NCBI GenBank assembly: GCA_048296855.1
Contig: CP182631.1
From: Pseudocolwellia sp048296855
GTDB taxonomy: Bacteria; Pseudomonadota; Gammaproteobacteria; Enterobacterales; Alteromonadaceae
Length of the DNA stretch: 64,000 bases
Reading direction: 5' to 3' (one strand)
This document shows, piece after piece, positions 16,454 to 24,815 of the stretch. Under the pieces are notes generated by a model. The model was not told the origin of the DNA. It saw only the letters and a list, made by a program, of their open reading frames with translations, and did no database searches. The first letter of the stretch is position 1, and each line of letters opens with the position of its first letter. Both the position numbers and the translations under genes were made by a program.

Positions 16454-17892
16454 GATTGGGCCTTCCTCGGAGCTATATAAGTGTCGTAAAAAGCTGGATT
16501 GTGTTCCATTATTTGTGTGTATACCTTTATGCCAAAATCTACCCAGTCTCTCATTAGGTCACAGTAATGAAGGGTAGGTTTCGCAGGGTCGCCATAGCGA
16601 GCGTAACTTTCGTGATAACAACCACCGGCACATAAATTACGTATGTTACAGGTAGAACAAACCACACCATTTTTATCGAGTCTTTTATTTAAAAAGTCAT
16701 TTAGTACGGGTTTGTCTAAGCCATTAATTACATCGCCAAGTAACGCTTGGTCTGAACCAGTAAATCGATGACAAAGGTTAAGGCCACCTTCATGATCTAC
16801 GGCTACCATACCAACACCTGCGCCACAAGGAAGTGCTTTTTTAGTGCCTTCGTGAATGTCGGTGATTAGTTGATGCAAGTTTGAAAAACCAATGGTTTTG
16901 TTTTCGAGTGCAGCTGCAAGGTATTTTTCGCCAAGCTTTTTCATGTTAGTAAAAACATCAACTAGTTCTTCGGGCTTAAGGTTGTAATCACTAACATCGC
17001 CTGAAGTTACAGGAGCAAAACCAACTTCGCTAAAACCTAAAGTATTAAATAGGTGATCCCAAATAGTATCAATGTCGGTAAGGCCTGTGGTTAAGGTTAC
17101 TCGCGCACCAATAGGGCGACTACGATACTTTGAAAGCAACATTTTTGCTTTTTTAGCAACGGTGTCGTAAGTGCCTTTACCGTTAACAGATATACGGTTA
17201 CGGTCGTGATAGGCTTTTGGCCCGTCAATACTGATTGATAAACCTACATTGTGTTTATCAAAATACTCTACGTGTCTTTCAGTTAATAATGTTGCATTGG
17301 TTGTCATTGAAAAATCAACAATTTTACCTTTTGCTGGAAACACTTCTTCTGAGTAAGCAATAACTTCTTTAATTAAGGTGAAGTTTGATAAAGGTTCGCC
17401 ACCAAAAAACACCACGTTATAACGTGATTGATCGGGCGACTCTTTCAGTAACATATCAATAGACTGTTTTGCGGTTTCAAAGTCCATTTTCTTACCGGCA
17501 GAAGGAACATCAAGATCTTCTTTATAACAGTAGGTACAGCTTAAGTTACAACCCGTATTAACACTAAGTACTACGGTTGTTAATGGCGCGCTGTCTAATG
17601 CTAAAGGAACAAACTCTTCCACGCCGTTATTTAGGCCTTTTTCACCCACTAACGATAGGCTTTTTAATTCACCTAAGGCTGACATAATGTCGGTTTCTGA
17701 ATAACGGCCGCTTAATGCTTGCGTTAATGAAGTATCAGTAAAGTTCTCTTGTCCTTGTATTGAAGACAATATGTCGCCCGTTAATTCGTCGCGTTCAAAT
17801 AAACTTGTCGTTGGAATATGAAAGATAAACGATTTATCTTTCACTTCTACTTGGTGAAGATTATTTTCTATGACTTCTAATGTTGAATTCAT
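16450..17892 (-). CDS. qhpD: QhpD-type radical SAM/SPASM thioether-forming maturase
   Basis: A 480-residue radical SAM enzyme. The AdoMet cluster motif CNLSCTYC gives C115, C119 and C122, followed by the GGEP motif (FFGGEPLSN). The C-terminal SPASM region holds cysteines for auxiliary clusters (CGAG, CSTCNIRNLCAGGC, then a final YC). QhpD makes the Cys-to-Asp/Glu thioether bonds in QhpC. The N-terminal about 95 residues resemble a peptide-recognition domain. A good AAGGTGAT site precedes the ATG, it follows qhpA by 11 bp, and its stop overlaps the qhpC start. Confidence 0.93.
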   Translation of the reverse strand: MNSTLEVIENNLHQVEVKDKSFIFHIPTTSLFERDELTGDILSSIQGQENFTDTSLTQALSGRYSETDIMSALGELKSLSLVGEKGLNNGVEEFVPLALDSAPLTTVVLSVNTGCNLSCTYCYKEDLDVPSAGKKMDFETAKQSIDMLLKESPDQSRYNVVFFGGEPLSNFTLIKEVIAYSEEVFPAKGKIVDFSMTTNATLLTERHVEYFDKHNVGLSISIDGPKAYHDRNRISVNGKGTYDTVAKKAKMLLSKYRSRPIGARVTLTTGLTDIDTIWDHLFNTLGFSEVGFAPVTSGDVSDYNLKPEELVDVFTNMKKLGEKYLAAALENKTIGFSNLHQLITDIHEGTKKALPCGAGVGMVAVDHEGGLNLCHRFTGSDQALLGDVINGLDKPVLNDFLNKRLDKNGVVCSTCNIRNLCAGGCYHESYARYGDPAKPTLHYCDLMRDWVDFGIKVYTQIMEHNPAFYDTYIAPRKAQS

Positions 17893-17903
17893 ACGTTATC
17901 ACC

Positions 17904-19520
17904 TTATTTAAGTGGTGGATTATTCCAGCGTTGCAAGGTTACTAGTAGGCGACCTATGCCACTGATCTCATTTCCGTTTTCAGTTAATTTTGCAATAACA
18001 TTTAAGTTACCCGCGTTGTTTGTACTTCGGTAACGTTCTGGGTTTGGTCCTGCATTTGCTGGTGAGAATAAACCTGTGTTGGTATTCATTTTTCCGGCAA
18101 ACTTAACGTCGTTATCTTTCTTAGCTGTTTCGTCGCGCGGAACAACTTGCCAAGTCACTTCTTCTATATAACCTAGGTTTAAGTCGTCTTCTGTGTTTGG
18201 AATACCGTCTTTACCGTAATCAGTACCTATAGCTCTGAAAAGGGTATCGGTTTTAGGTGTAGAGCCACCGTTGTCGCCAACACGAGAAACACCATAAGAA
18301 GGAATAACTTCTAACGCGTTAACTTGTTTATAAATAGCTAATTGTTTAGTAAGTGTTGCTTTACCTACGTTGATGTCGGCATAACCAATATCAGCATCAC
18401 TTTTAGCCGTAATGTTAACCATCATACGGTTTGCACTATGACTAATGACATTATTAACAACAATGCTTGAAGGTAGCTTTAAGGCTGAGCTTAAACCTGT
18501 ACCTGTAATGGTTAATGTAGTGGTTTCTCCTTTTTTAATATGATTAGGGTAAACACTTAATAGCTGTGTTTTTGGTGCATCTTTAATAGCGTTGATTCTC
18601 ATGCCAACAAGCTCTTGGCCTTTTTGATAAAATCGACCTGTTAATGTTTGGCCGTCAGCACTTGCTGCAAGGGTTTGGCGTAAACTTATATCACTAAAGT
18701 TAATGTTACCTCGCCATTCGTAACCGGTATAAACCACCGAGCTACCTGTACCTTTTATCGCTTCACCGTTTGCATATTTTCCTTCAATGTTTAAAGCGTA
18801 ATTATCTTTTTTGTTTTGATTTACTTGCATAATAGCGCTGAAATAGCCTTTACCTGGCATGTGACCACTAAGGATCCATTGACCTTCAAGTTGAGGTTTT
18901 TTAGCTTTAGACCAAGCCGACCATGCTTTGCTAGCAAAAGGGTATTTTTTAGAAACATGCGGTACCATTTTGTTGCGTGCAATGCCTAACCAATTACGGT
19001 CTCGGCCAAACATTGAATATTCAACAGATGGGAATTGGCCTAAATGAAAATCAATTAAGTAGTTCCATTCTTTGGGTTCTCTGCGCTGTAAAGCTACTCG
19101 AGCACCAGAATGACAACGAGCACACATAATTTGAAATTCGTCATCAAATTGTGTTTCTATTTGATTTAGGTCTTGTTCTAGCAAATATCTCACACCTTGC
19201 GTTTCACTAGGCGCTAAGCCTTGGTTGTCGGCTAGGTATTTAACAATTTCATGTAAGCCGCTGCCTTTTATGTCTAAATCACCTTTGTTAATTTTTAAAC
19301 CGTGCATTAAACGCATTCTGTTGACGGTCATTTCCCATCCTTCAGGCGTTTTTCTTTGGTAACTTATACGGCTTAAGCCTTCATCAGTTGGAACATGGCA
19401 GCCTAAGCAATTAGAACGAATTAATTTAGCTCCTGCAGAATCATCTTTATTTAATGACGCAGCAAAGAGTAGTGGGGCGGTCAGTATTAATGTAATACCT
19501 AATAGTGTTTGTTTTAACAA
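17904..19520 (-). CDS. qhpA: Quinohemoprotein amine dehydrogenase alpha subunit, dihaem
   Basis: A 538-residue periplasmic subunit. A Sec signal peptide (residues 1-21) is followed by two c-haem sites, CLGCH (C38, C41, H42) and CARCH (C133, C136, H137), then beta-rich domains typical of the QHNDH alpha subunit. Electrons from the CTQ cofactor pass through these haems. The start is TTG at 19520 (encoding MLKQTLLG), strongly supported by a GAGGG site 7 bases upstream and by the signal peptide beginning there. It is the first gene of the operon. Its promoter region holds a 13-bp inverted repeat (19577-19628). Confidence 0.93.
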   Translation of the reverse strand: MLKQTLLGITLILTAPLLFAASLNKDDSAGAKLIRSNCLGCHVPTDEGLSRISYQRKTPEGWEMTVNRMRLMHGLKINKGDLDIKGSGLHEIVKYLADNQGLAPSETQGVRYLLEQDLNQIETQFDDEFQIMCARCHSGARVALQRREPKEWNYLIDFHLGQFPSVEYSMFGRDRNWLGIARNKMVPHVSKKYPFASKAWSAWSKAKKPQLEGQWILSGHMPGKGYFSAIMQVNQNKKDNYALNIEGKYANGEAIKGTGSSVVYTGYEWRGNINFSDISLRQTLAASADGQTLTGRFYQKGQELVGMRINAIKDAPKTQLLSVYPNHIKKGETTTLTITGTGLSSALKLPSSIVVNNVISHSANRMMVNITAKSDADIGYADINVGKATLTKQLAIYKQVNALEVIPSYGVSRVGDNGGSTPKTDTLFRAIGTDYGKDGIPNTEDDLNLGYIEEVTWQVVPRDETAKKDNDVKFAGKMNTNTGLFSPANAGPNPERYRSTNNAGNLNVIAKLTENGNEISGIGRLLVTLQRWNNPPLK

Positions 19521-19576
19521 AATGTATCCCTCTGTCTAAAATTTATTTAAAATAGTACGAATGACCTATTTTATTA

Positions 19577-19605
19577 AGACTATTCCTTTAATTCTTTTCT
19601 GTCAA
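19577..19605 (-). promoter_or_regulatory. Candidate qhp operon promoter
   Basis: On the minus strand a perfect TTGACA (19600-19605) is followed, after exactly 17 bp, by TAGTCT (19577-19582), about 57 bases before the qhpA start. The -10 match is modest. The -10 box is also the tip of one arm of the inverted repeat at 19577-19628. Confidence 0.5.
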
Positions 19606-19628
19606 GAAAGCCATAAAAGGAATAGTCT
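19577..19628. promoter_or_regulatory. 13-bp inverted repeat overlapping the qhp promoter
   Basis: AGACTATTCCTTT (19577-19589) and AAAGGAATAGTCT (19616-19628) are perfect inverted copies separated by 26 bp. They place one arm over the -10 box and the other upstream of the -35. This is a plausible two-site operator. As RNA from the upstream gene it could also fold into a hairpin, with a 5-bp inner stem TTTCT/AGAAA, and act as a terminator. Confidence 0.5.
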
Positions 19629-19702
19629 GCTTGTTAACTTCAGCGACAAGTTTCATTTTTATAAAATGTAGATTATCGTTTTTTGTGTTTATTTTAAGAT
19701 CG

Positions 19703-21391
19703 TCACTTTTTTTTTACGCGATCTAGTTCTTCTTGTTTTAATTCTCTCATTTTAAATTTTTGAATTTTACCTGTTATTGTCATTGGGTATTCAGTCACAA
19801 AGTCGATATAACGAGGAATTTTAAAATGGGTTATTTTGCCTTTACAGAATGCGATAATTTCGTCGCTTGTTGCTTGTTCGCCTTCTTTTAATTGCACCCA
19901 TGCACAAACTTCTTCACCCATTTTTTTATCTAGTACACCAAACACTTGCACTTCAGTGATTTTAGGATGAGTGTATAAAAACTCTTCAATTTCTCTTGGG
20001 TAAATATTTTCACCACCACGAATAATCATGTCTTTAATTCGACCTGTAATTTTTACGTAGCCTTTATCGTCCATAGTGCCAATATCGCCTGAGTGTAACC
20101 AACCAGCGTCATCAATTGTTTCACGGGTTTTTTCTTCATCACCCCAGTAACCTTTCATTACAGAGTAGCCACGTGTACATACTTCACCGGGTTCGTTTAA
20201 TTCACATACTTGACCTAGTTCGTTGATTATTTTTATTTCAACATAAGGTATTGCACGACCTACAGTTTGGGTTCTGTGTTTTAAAGAATCGTCAGGCTTG
20301 GTCATATGGTTAAGGGGGCTAACTTCTGTTTGGCCGTATCCAATCAAAATGTTTCTTAAATTCATGTTTTTAATCAGGCTATTCATTAACTCAACAGGGC
20401 AAGTAGCACCAGCCATAATGCCTGTACGTAATGATGAAACGTCAAAGTTAGTAAACTCAGGGTGCTCTAATTCCATAATAAACATGGTAGGAACACCATG
20501 TAATGCAGTGCATTTTTCTTTTTCAATGGCCTGTAAGGTCGTTAAGGGGTCAAAAGCTTCAGATGGAAAGACCATAGTTGCGCCATGGCTTACACAGGCT
20601 AGTACACCTAAAACCATGCCAAAACAGTGATACAAAGGAACAGGGATACAGAGTCGGTCTTTGTCGGTAAATTTCATACCGTTAGCGCAAAGTGCACCGT
20701 TGTTTAAAATATTACAATGGGTAAGTGTAGCACCTTTTGGTTGGCCAGTAGTGCCGCTGGTAAACTGTATATTAATGGCATCGTCAGGTTGTAAGGAATC
20801 TCGTAATACTGCCAATTCGTTTTGTTCTTTGGGGCCGCCATATTTACATATAGTATTAAAGTTATACATACCAGGGGTTTTAGCATCGCCCATACGGATA
20901 ACCGTGGTTAAATGTGGGAGGTTTTTAGATTTGAGTTTACCAGCTTGAGTATTTTTGAGTTCAGGAATTAGCTCATTGAGCATTAACAAATATTCGCTAG
21001 TTTTAAAAGATTCAGCACTTATAATCGCTTTACATTCAACCTTATTGAGTGCGTATTCAAGTTCATATAATCGGTAAGCAGGATTAATACATACCATGAT
21101 CACGCCGATTTTAGCGGTAGCTAATTGTGTTAATACCCATTCGTAACTATTGGGCCCCCAAATGCCTAAGCGGTCGCCTTTGCTCAAACCTAAAGCAAGT
21201 AAGCCTGTTGCTAGTTCATCAACTTTTTCGTTTAGTTGTTTATACGACCATTTTATATCTTGATGACAAACCACTAGCGCATCATTACTTGAGTACAGAT
21301 GAGCTATCTCTTCAAATTTGTTTCCTATTGTATTGTAAATTAGTTGCTGGCTTCCCTCACCACAGATATAGCTTTTTGTAATTTTGTTCAT
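19703..21391 (-). CDS. AMP-dependent acyl-CoA synthetase
   Basis: A 562-residue adenylate-forming acyl-CoA ligase. The ATP/AMP signature is IQFTSGTTGQPKGATLTH, followed by the IGYGQTEVSPL motif, the GWLHSGDIG hinge region, and a C-terminal catalytic lysine in TGKIQKFKMRE. It activates a fatty or other organic acid; sequence suggests a medium-chain FadD-like enzyme but does not fix the substrate. ATG 21391 is preferred over GTG 21403 because a GGAAA site precedes it. It lies 182 bp upstream of qhpA on the same strand. It could activate the acid made from amine-derived aldehydes. Confidence 0.85.
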   Translation of the reverse strand: MNKITKSYICGEGSQQLIYNTIGNKFEEIAHLYSSNDALVVCHQDIKWSYKQLNEKVDELATGLLALGLSKGDRLGIWGPNSYEWVLTQLATAKIGVIMVCINPAYRLYELEYALNKVECKAIISAESFKTSEYLLMLNELIPELKNTQAGKLKSKNLPHLTTVIRMGDAKTPGMYNFNTICKYGGPKEQNELAVLRDSLQPDDAINIQFTSGTTGQPKGATLTHCNILNNGALCANGMKFTDKDRLCIPVPLYHCFGMVLGVLACVSHGATMVFPSEAFDPLTTLQAIEKEKCTALHGVPTMFIMELEHPEFTNFDVSSLRTGIMAGATCPVELMNSLIKNMNLRNILIGYGQTEVSPLNHMTKPDDSLKHRTQTVGRAIPYVEIKIINELGQVCELNEPGEVCTRGYSVMKGYWGDEEKTRETIDDAGWLHSGDIGTMDDKGYVKITGRIKDMIIRGGENIYPREIEEFLYTHPKITEVQVFGVLDKKMGEEVCAWVQLKEGEQATSDEIIAFCKGKITHFKIPRYIDFVTEYPMTITGKIQKFKMRELKQEELDRVKKK

Positions 21392-21541
21392 TTTGATTTC
21401 CACATAATTATTATAATAATTTTTATATTTACATTAGAGTAAACCTTAAAATAGGTCAACTGTATTTTTATTTTTTAAAAAAATAGGTTATAAACTCAAG
21501 TTATAATCACCTTAAAGCTTGGTAAGTATAAATATTACTTA

Positions 21542-21650
21542 ACCTGAACTCGGTTTAATAAATGCTTCTCTAGCAGCCATTTTTCCTAACTTCTGCGTTA
21601 AATTTACTTGCAATAGAGGAGGAGTATTGACGCGAAATTTGTATAGAATT
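21542..21650 (+). repeat. Family B MITE-like element, truncated copy
   Basis: About 110 bp beginning ACCTGAACTCGGT match the left half of the nested family B copy at 34914-35105, including TGCTTCTCTAGCAGC, TAACTTCTGCGTTAAATTTA and GAGTATTGACGCGAAATTT. The left flank is TACTTA, fitting the TANNTA target pattern, but no right end is found, so the copy is truncated. The rest of the 21404-21811 interval is AT-rich DNA in which I see nothing else. Confidence 0.6.
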
Positions 21651-21811
21651 TAAGTACTAGATATATGGAGGATTGTTAGTATGACAGGAGAGTAACTATT
21701 TAATTTAGTTAAAGATTTTTATTATTAATATTATTTAGTTATATAAATTATAATATTATATTTTTAGACTCTAATAGGGGGAATATTTGTAAGTTATAAA
21801 AAACTAAACGC

Positions 21812-22096
21812 CTAATATAAAGAAGAGACCGACTTAGTGTGCTGCTCTCTTTTATTACTTAAATCTATGTTTTTATTTTCGTTAGTCGTTGTAATAATTA
21901 AGCTGATAGCATTTAAGATATTACGTATTTTTTCATCAAGGTAAATGGCAATAAAGGTTAAAAATAAGCACAACAATGGAATATAAATAAACGAAGTAAT
22001 AATACTGCCATCAACTAAATAATTAATAACAATAGGTAAGGCAATAAACAAGCACATTAAGATACGATATACGGCGATGAAAATAATTTTTAACAT
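21812..22096 (-). CDS. Small membrane protein, unknown
   Basis: A 94-residue protein I do not recognise. Two hydrophobic stretches (about residues 3-27 and 31-53) predict two transmembrane helices, followed by a short amphipathic segment and a polar, charged C-terminal tail (about 70-94). The frame is supported by a GGAG ribosome site 5 bases before the ATG. It lies alone between a mobile-element remnant and a LysR gene, and neighbouring genes give no hint of function. Confidence 0.55.
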   Translation of the reverse strand: MLKIIFIAVYRILMCLFIALPIVINYLVDGSIITSFIYIPLLCLFLTFIAIYLDEKIRNILNAISLIITTTNENKNIDLSNKREQHTKSVSSLY

Positions 22097-22241
22097 GGTA
22101 ACTCCATAGTTTATTTAAAACCTGAGGCTAAAGTTAAAGCAACCACAGGTAATATTTTAAAAAGTCTTAAAATATTTTTAAGTTTTCTATGTCGTTGAGT
22201 GTAAAGAGGTCGGCTATTTAAAACAAAAGGATAATATTCAC

Positions 22242-22270
22242 CATTTAGGTGAATGATATTCATCTAAATG
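22242..22270 (-). terminator. Stem-loop after the LysR gene
   Basis: CATTTAGGTGAAT and ATTCATCTAAATG form a 13-bp near-perfect inverted repeat with a 3-base loop, ending 7 bases beyond the LysR gene's stop. No strong T-run follows, so it may be a weak terminator or a binding site. Confidence 0.4.
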
Positions 22271-22276
22271 CATATC

Positions 22277-23164
22277 TTATTGTAGAGTAGGGGATTTTCT
22301 CAGCCAGCTTAAGAAGCATTGAATATCATGGCGTTTTTCGTCTTCAGCTCGATAAACCGCATAAACTGACTCAGGGTAGGAGAGGTTTTCGTTAAAGGGT
22401 CTTACAAGTAAACCATTTTCTTCGTGTACTCTTTCCATAGGGAACATAGCAAGGGCTAAGCCTAATCCTTGTATTGCAGCTCTAATAGACGAATCGTAAT
22501 CGCTAAAAGTAATGGAACGTTTAAGAGGTATATCGGGGAGTTTTACTGTATTTGACCACGCTTTCCATATATCGTCCATCATGGTTATATCTATTAATGG
22601 CGCGTTGCTAACGTCTTCCAATTTGCTTAGCTTGTGCTTATTAACAAAAGCTTTAGACGCAACGGCAGCAATTTCAATATCCGTTATTTTAGTGGATATA
22701 ACATTAGGCCATTTACCAGCGCCCACTCTAATGGCTAAGTCTATATCGTCGTATCTTAAATCTGCTACGTGGTTACCTGTTTCAATACGAATATCAATGT
22801 CTGGATGTGCCTCTTGGAAAGCTCCCATTTGCGGAATAATAATATTACTCGCTAAAGTACTAAAACAAGATATTTTTAAGCTAGGAGAAGAGTGACGATG
22901 CTTGACTTTTTTTGTGCCTTGTTCAAAGGCGGTTAAGCCTTGCTGAATATAATGTAGGTACATTTTCCCTGCGCTATTTACAGCAACCCCTCGGCTTTTT
23001 CGTTGAAATAATTCAAAGCCGAAATGCTCTTCAAGCGACTTAATTTGATGGCTAACGGCTGATGGTGTAATAAATAGCTCTTCACTGGCTAATTTAAAGC
23101 TCTCTAAACGTGCGGCCGCTTCAAAAATAGTGAGTAAATGAATAGGTGGTATTTTAAGTGCCAT
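22277..23164 (-). CDS. LysR family transcriptional regulator, GcvA-like
   Basis: A 295-residue LysR-type regulator. The N-terminal winged helix (residues 5-64) contains FKLASEELFITPSAVSHQIKSLEEHFGFELFQRKSRGV, the pattern of the GcvA/AmpR subgroup. The remainder is a periplasmic-binding-like effector domain ending in the YAVYR...CFLSWLR signature of GcvA relatives. Those usually regulate a divergent neighbour, but the adjacent upstream gene here is a small RRF-like gene on the same strand, so the target is unclear. Confidence 0.87.
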   Translation of the reverse strand: MALKIPPIHLLTIFEAAARLESFKLASEELFITPSAVSHQIKSLEEHFGFELFQRKSRGVAVNSAGKMYLHYIQQGLTAFEQGTKKVKHRHSSPSLKISCFSTLASNIIIPQMGAFQEAHPDIDIRIETGNHVADLRYDDIDLAIRVGAGKWPNVISTKITDIEIAAVASKAFVNKHKLSKLEDVSNAPLIDITMMDDIWKAWSNTVKLPDIPLKRSITFSDYDSSIRAAIQGLGLALAMFPMERVHEENGLLVRPFNENLSYPESVYAVYRAEDEKRHDIQCFLSWLRKSPTLQ

Positions 23165-23270
23165 TATTTAGCCTAAGATAGAATAGATATTATAATTTAA
23201 CATAAATTTTATTCATGTATAGAGGGGATGCTTTAGGTGTGTAGTTTTACGATGTTGAAGTAAGCTTTAA

Positions 23271-23636
23271 CTAAAACTCTTCTAGCTCGTCAATTACTAT
23301 ACGTGCTTCGGCAATTGTACAGTCTGTTCTTGCCATTAATTGGTTTATTGATATGCCGGGTTGTTTTCTTGCTATGTTTAATAGTTCTTGATGGGTTAAG
23401 TTGTTTTTTTGTTCGCTGATATGATTCGCAACCCATTGCCAAGTGGGTTCTTCTGATGAACGAATATATTCTACAACGTGTTCTAATTGTTCAAAAGTTG
23501 CTGATAATATCCAATGTCTTGATCTACCTTTACGTTGCAATGTACAGCCTAAAGATCTTATTTCTGCTTTTAAAGCATAAGCCTTCATTACTCTTCTTAA
23601 AAAGGAAGATAAGGTGATTTCAAATAGTTTTTGCAC
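23271..23636 (-). CDS. RRF_GI (ribosome recycling factor-like) small protein
   Basis: A 121-residue protein resembling the small family called ribosome recycling factor-like (PF12614 type) in Vibrio and Alteromonadales. It shows an RRKGRSRHWILSA-like basic segment near residues 36-47, a tryptophan-rich WQWV, and a C-terminal helix-turn-helix-like ISINQLMARTDCTIAEARIVIDE. It is not the essential Frr protein and its function is undetermined. The start is GTG 23636 without a clear ribosome site. Recognition is from memory of the family pattern, so moderate confidence. Confidence 0.6.
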   Translation of the reverse strand: MQKLFEITLSSFLRRVMKAYALKAEIRSLGCTLQRKGRSRHWILSATFEQLEHVVEYIRSSEEPTWQWVANHISEQKNNLTHQELLNIARKQPGISINQLMARTDCTIAEARIVIDELEEF

Positions 23637-23659
23637 ACTAAGTTATCTGTATTTTTGTG

Positions 23660-23687
23660 ATTAAAAAAGCCAGCATAACGCTGGCTT
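23660..23687 (-). terminator. Rho-independent terminator (minus strand)
   Basis: AAGCCAGC and GCTGGCTT form an 8-bp GC-rich stem with a 5-base loop, and on the minus strand six T residues follow. It ends the transcript of the coiled-coil gene at 23727-24497. Confidence 0.75.
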
Positions 23688-23726
23688 ATCTCATTAAGCT
23701 ATAGAGCTAAAATATACTTTAATATA

Positions 23727-24497
23727 TTACCATTTTTTCTTAGGTTGAAATAGCATGTCTAAATCGTTTTCTTCATCTTTAGCTTTTTTCGCTGCATCTT
23801 TAGCATTGGTTGTTTTAAGAGCTTCAGTAATATCTTCTAATTGAGACTCTATTTCACTACGTTTTACTTTAGTGTATTCAGATTGGTTAGGGTGACTCAT
23901 TAATGTTTGTAAGGCTTTTTCAAAATATTGGCGAGCAGAGCCTAACATTTCTTTAGAATAAGCTTTTTGCCCTCTACTTATTATGCTTTCTACACCTATT
24001 TTGAGCTGCATTGCGTCAAGGCGAAGATCTTGTTGGCTAAATGATTGAGCATCTAAAGCGCCTTTAGATTGCTCTGCTTTAAGCATGGCTCTTAATTTCT
24101 TAATATTTTGTAATATACCAACAAGCTGTTGTTCGTTGTCAGGTAAAATGAAAGTCTCATCACTTGCTGTTTGATTTGATGCTGAGTCTTTTGCGGAGGT
24201 TAAAGCTGCTTCAAGTTCTTGTACTTTTTGTTTTACAAGTTTTGAATCAGGAGTGAGTTGTCGCATTGCTTTTGCTGCATTTAGACTTCTTCTGATTAAA
24301 ATTTCAATGAGTACAGGGCTTGGTGGAAGATTATTTAAATTAACAATGAGCTCTTCTGACTCATCAATTATGGCTTTATATTTAGCTGATTGTGCACGTC
24401 GTTCTTGTTCTTGTTTTGCTTTGTGTTGCTGCATAGCATTTACCACAACTACGCCAATCACCAATAAAACTATCAATCCGATGATAATAATAATCAT
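23727..24497 (-). CDS. Membrane-anchored coiled-coil protein, unknown
   Basis: A 256-residue protein I cannot name. An N-terminal transmembrane helix (residues 1-21, IIIIIGLIVLLVIGVVVV) is followed by long charged helices rich in Glu, Gln, Lys and Ala. A short TPR-like stretch (SRGQKAYSKEMLGSARQYFEKALQTL) lies near 173-198, and the C-terminal tail is basic (LFQPKKKW). It probably sits in the inner membrane with a cytoplasmic coiled coil. It is monocistronic with its own terminator. Similar uncharacterised proteins occur in marine gammaproteobacteria, but I have no functional clue. Confidence 0.65.
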   Translation of the reverse strand: MIIIIIGLIVLLVIGVVVVNAMQQHKAKQEQERRAQSAKYKAIIDESEELIVNLNNLPPSPVLIEILIRRSLNAAKAMRQLTPDSKLVKQKVQELEAALTSAKDSASNQTASDETFILPDNEQQLVGILQNIKKLRAMLKAEQSKGALDAQSFSQQDLRLDAMQLKIGVESIISRGQKAYSKEMLGSARQYFEKALQTLMSHPNQSEYTKVKRSEIESQLEDITEALKTTNAKDAAKKAKDEENDLDMLFQPKKKW

Positions 24498-24815
24498 ATT
24501 TTTTACTCAATGTTATTTGATTAGAGGTTATTTGAAAAGATTCATCAATGAGTCTACAAAAAATGTTTAACTCTTCATAGTGTTAAATTGTTTTAACCCT
24601 CATTAATGGTAAATAAAGGGATGTTTTTGTTGTTAATAAAAACAAGAATGTTAAGAAGAGGTAAACAACTTAGTGAAAGTTTAAGTTTATTTTTCACTAT
24701 TTGGTATAAATTATAAACTTTTTGAATAAAAATTGACTAATTTAAAATTTATTATGGAATAAACTTTAAATTAAGTATATATTTTTGGAATAAGAAAAAT
24801 ATATAGCTGCTATTT
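24498..24815. other. AT-rich divergent regulatory interval before cysB
   Basis: A 318-bp gap. It holds an 8-bp inverted repeat, AAGTTTAT (24683-24690) and ATAAACTT (24713-24720), and a TTGACT (24733-24738) that could be a -35 box for cysB. CysB proteins autoregulate, so a CysB site here is plausible. No gene or other structure is visible. Confidence 0.35.

Noticed and set aside
16338..16577. Plus-strand 79-residue frame over the qhpC/qhpD junction
   Set aside because: Antisense to two confidently assigned genes; cysteine content comes from the complementary QhpC sequence.
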